A DNA stretch of 8,736 nt from Candidatus Aminicenantes bacterium UBA4085. GTDB taxonomy: Bacteria > Acidobacteriota > Aminicenantia > Aminicenantales > UBA4085. The notes beneath the pieces are model-generated. The model did not search any database and was not told the origin of the DNA. It saw nothing but the letters and a program-made list of their open reading frames with translations. This document shows, piece by piece, positions 7,580-8,736 of the stretch (position 1 is its first letter; each line of letters opens with the position of its first letter). Location of the stretch: assembly GCA_002383325.1 (NCBI GenBank), contig DFYJ01000001.1, forward strand, positions 1-8,736. Direction: 5' to 3'. The position numbers were made by a program, and so were the translations under genes.

Positions 7580-7608
7580 AGGATAGGGCATCGCCCGGCG
7601 GACGGCAA
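7580..7608 (-). promoter_or_regulatory. Weak internal promoter candidate before the BY-kinase gene
   Basis: On the minus strand TTGCCG (7608-7603) and TATCCT (7585-7580) are separated by exactly 17 bases, and each matches four of six sigma-70 consensus positions. It lies in the 162-base gap, the only sizeable break inside the export operon, so a secondary promoter is plausible. The match is weak. Confidence 0.2.
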
Positions 7609-7629
7609 TCGTCGGGCCGGATGATGCCA

Positions 7630-7669
7630 GGGGTGGTTTTACCTAGCCGCCTCTCACCCCCGAAGGTGA
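7630..7669 (-). other. Two mutually exclusive hairpins after the OPX gene
   Basis: Just after the OPX stop codon the transcript can fold TCACC (7669-7665) with GGTGA (7658-7654). Alternatively GGGGTG (7660-7655) can pair with CACCCC (7635-7630). The two stems share bases and cannot coexist, a layout seen in attenuators and riboswitches. There is no U-tract, so neither is a standard intrinsic terminator, and I recognise no known riboswitch consensus. The arrangement may be chance. Confidence 0.3.
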
Positions 7670-7679
7670 CTCGCGCAAC

Positions 7680-8549
7680 TCAGATCATGCCCTTGGGCAC
7701 GTAGACCGTGTCGCCGTCCTGGAGCGGGACGTCCTTGACCTTGTTCCGCAGGATGGCTTTCAGGTCGACCACGATCTCCTTCTCGCTGCCAGCTGCATCC
7801 CGCCGCTTGATGATGACCCGGCGCAAAGCGGCCCGCTCGGTATAGCCGCCGGCCTGGGCTACCGCCTGGGCCGCCGTCGGCAGCCGCGACAGCAGGACCT
7901 TCAAGGCGCCCGGGGCCTTGACCTCCCCCAGGACGTAGATGACGCCTTCCCTGTCGGCCTGGACGTTGACGATGTCGCCGGCCTCGAGGGGGACGTCGTA
8001 CTGGGTATCGCCCCTGACGACCAGATCGTCCACCGGCACCCGCAGCGAGGTGCTGGTGCCGTCGGCCAGACGCCGGATAATCAGGATCTCGGGGCCGTGA
8101 TCACGGCTCAGGCCGCCGGCCAAGGACAGGATCTGGAAGAGCGTCTGGCGGCCGGACAGCTCGTAGGAGCCGGGCGTCTGGACGGCCCCGATGACCGAGA
8201 CCCGCTTGCTCTGGCGGTCGCTGATGGTCACCGAGACCTGGGGGTCGACCAGCAACTGCTTCTCGACCAGGGCCCGGGCCAGCTTCTTCTCCAGCTCGGC
8301 CGCCGTCAGCCCCTCCACCGCGACCTCGCCCAGGAAGGGCAGGCTGATGGTGCCCTGCTCCGAGACCCGAACTTGGCCGGTGATGAGCTCCGATTTGGCC
8401 ACCTTGATGTCCAGCACGTCGCGCGGGCCGATGGTGTACTCGGCCACGAAGCGCTGCGGGGCCGCGTCCTGGGCCCAGGCTCCGGCGGAGGCCAGGAGAA
8501 GGCTCCCGACCGCGATCCCGATCGCCCGCTTGATGTTCGGCTTCGGCAT
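7680..8549 (-). CDS. Short Wza-like polysaccharide export (OPX) protein, lacking the outer-membrane helix
   Basis: The protein has 289 residues. A signal peptide covers 1-26 (cleavage AWA-QD) with no lipobox cysteine, so it is predicted to be a soluble or complex-bound periplasmic protein. The Poly_export (PES) domain spans about 35-110 (YTIGPRDVLDIKV, then DPQVSVTI), followed by two SLBB domains: about 115-165 (RVSVIGAVQTPGSYEL ... LAGGLSRDHG) and 202-255 (GVIYVLGEVKAPGALKV ... AQAGGYTERA). It ends at GDTVYVPKGMI. E. coli Wza is about 379 residues and adds a C-terminal amphipathic helix that builds the outer-membrane pore; that part is absent here. It would form the periplasmic part of the capsule/EPS exporter and dock on the BY-kinase encoded next. 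The ATG has GAGGAG at six-base spacing and starts 20 bases after the barrel stop, so the barrel and OPX genes are probably cotranscribed. Confidence 0.93.
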   Translation of the reverse strand: MPKPNIKRAIGIAVGSLLLASAGAWAQDAAPQRFVAEYTIGPRDVLDIKVAKSELITGQVRVSEQGTISLPFLGEVAVEGLTAAELEKKLARALVEKQLLVDPQVSVTISDRQSKRVSVIGAVQTPGSYELSGRQTLFQILSLAGGLSRDHGPEILIIRRLADGTSTSLRVPVDDLVVRGDTQYDVPLEAGDIVNVQADREGVIYVLGEVKAPGALKVLLSRLPTAAQAVAQAGGYTERAALRRVIIKRRDAAGSEKEIVVDLKAILRNKVKDVPLQDGDTVYVPKGMI

Positions 8550-8555
8550 GACTGT

Positions 8556-8561
8556 CTCCTC
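8556..8561 (-). promoter_or_regulatory. Ribosome binding site of the OPX gene
   Basis: GAGGAG lies six bases before the ATG at 8549, within the 20-base gap after the barrel gene. The good spacing supports this start. Confidence 0.65.
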
Positions 8562-8569
8562 GCTCAGGC

Positions 8570-8736
8570 TCAGAACCGATAGGTCAGATAGGCGCCGATG
8601 AAGCTCCGCTTCCGATCCCAGCCCGGCAGCGTCGACGTCCAGGTGGCCCGATTCCAGGTCAGGCCGATCCCGGCCGTCCGCAGGATCCGAAAGACGAGCC
8701 CGACCGCATGGTTGGTATGGCGGTCGTCGCGGCCGC
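8570..8736 (-). CDS. Outer-membrane beta-barrel protein, C-terminal fragment
   Basis: Only the last 55 codons are inside the window; the 5' part lies beyond the right edge. The frame gives alternating polar and hydrophobic stretches typical of transmembrane beta strands (HAVGLVFRI, AGIGLTWNRATW). It closes with FIGAYLTYRF before TGA, whose terminal Phe is the usual signal for outer-membrane barrel insertion by the Bam machinery. The strand pattern and position beside an OPX gene suggest a porin-like barrel of an exopolysaccharide locus (BBP2-type is one possibility). The family cannot be assigned from this fragment, but outer-membrane barrel identity is reasonably supported. The spacing to the OPX gene indicates one operon. 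Confidence 0.62.
   Translation of the reverse strand, partial: GRDDRHTNHAVGLVFRILRTAGIGLTWNRATWTSTLPGWDRKRSFIGAYLTYRF

Noticed and set aside
7600..7640. Sigma-54 type promoter around TGGCATC in the OPX-kinase gap
   Set aside because: The GG and GC doublets are nine bases apart instead of ten, and the -12 TTGC element is missing.
7630..7669. Intrinsic terminator or a c-di-GMP riboswitch after the OPX gene
   Set aside because: No U-tract follows either stem, and the characteristic conserved bases of the c-di-GMP riboswitch classes are not present.
1..8736. CRISPR arrays, tRNA or rRNA genes, insertion sequences
   Set aside because: No regularly spaced repeats, no tRNA-like cloverleaf or rRNA segments, and no transposase motifs or terminal inverted repeats were seen.

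Overview
The window is GC-rich and densely coded, and every supported gene lies on the minus strand, so the biological reading order runs from the right edge to the left edge. The envelope genes imply a Gram-negative (didermic) bacterium: a beta-barrel ending in an aromatic residue, a Wza-type export protein with a cleavable signal peptide, and a Wzc-type tyrosine kinase. The GC-rich coding and the pairing of a barrel with a helix-less export protein would fit Acidobacteriota/Aminicenantes-like or Myxococcota-like lineages, but nothing here fixes the phylum and this is only a guess.

Layout in transcription order: (1) 8736-8570, the last 55 residues of an outer-membrane beta-barrel protein. 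(2) 8549-7680, a short Wza-like (OPX) polysaccharide export protein. (3) A 162-base gap (7679-7518) with possible RNA hairpins and a weak promoter candidate. (4) 7517-5187, a full-length BY-kinase/chain-length regulator (Wzz + GNVR + kinase + tyrosine tail). (5) 5190-3700, a Wzy/WaaL-type polymerase or ligase, starting with GTG inside the kinase stop (GTGA). (6) 3698-1926, a membrane-anchored helical-repeat (TPR-like) protein with a C-terminal beta-rich domain, starting one base after the previous stop. (7) A near-consensus sigma-70-type promoter at 1918-1890. (8) 1861-1076, a secreted protein with a CarboxypepD_reg-like fold, a translation-factor-domain-II-like barrel and a C-terminal hydrophobic segment. 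(9) 1079-1, a nucleotidyltransferase of the PF14907 type that runs off the left edge and has no canonical start codon where its homology begins.

Together genes 1-6 form the assembly and export half of a Wzx/Wzy-type exopolysaccharide locus. The polymerase joins repeat units in the periplasm, the BY-kinase controls chain length and couples to export, the OPX protein forms the periplasmic conduit, and the barrel probably forms the outer-membrane pore. No glycosyltransferase, flippase or initiating sugar-phosphate transferase is visible, so these must lie elsewhere. The most notable points are the probable composite OPX/barrel translocon, the exported protein carrying a translation-factor-like barrel behind its own strong promoter, and the anomalous start of the nucleotidyltransferase.
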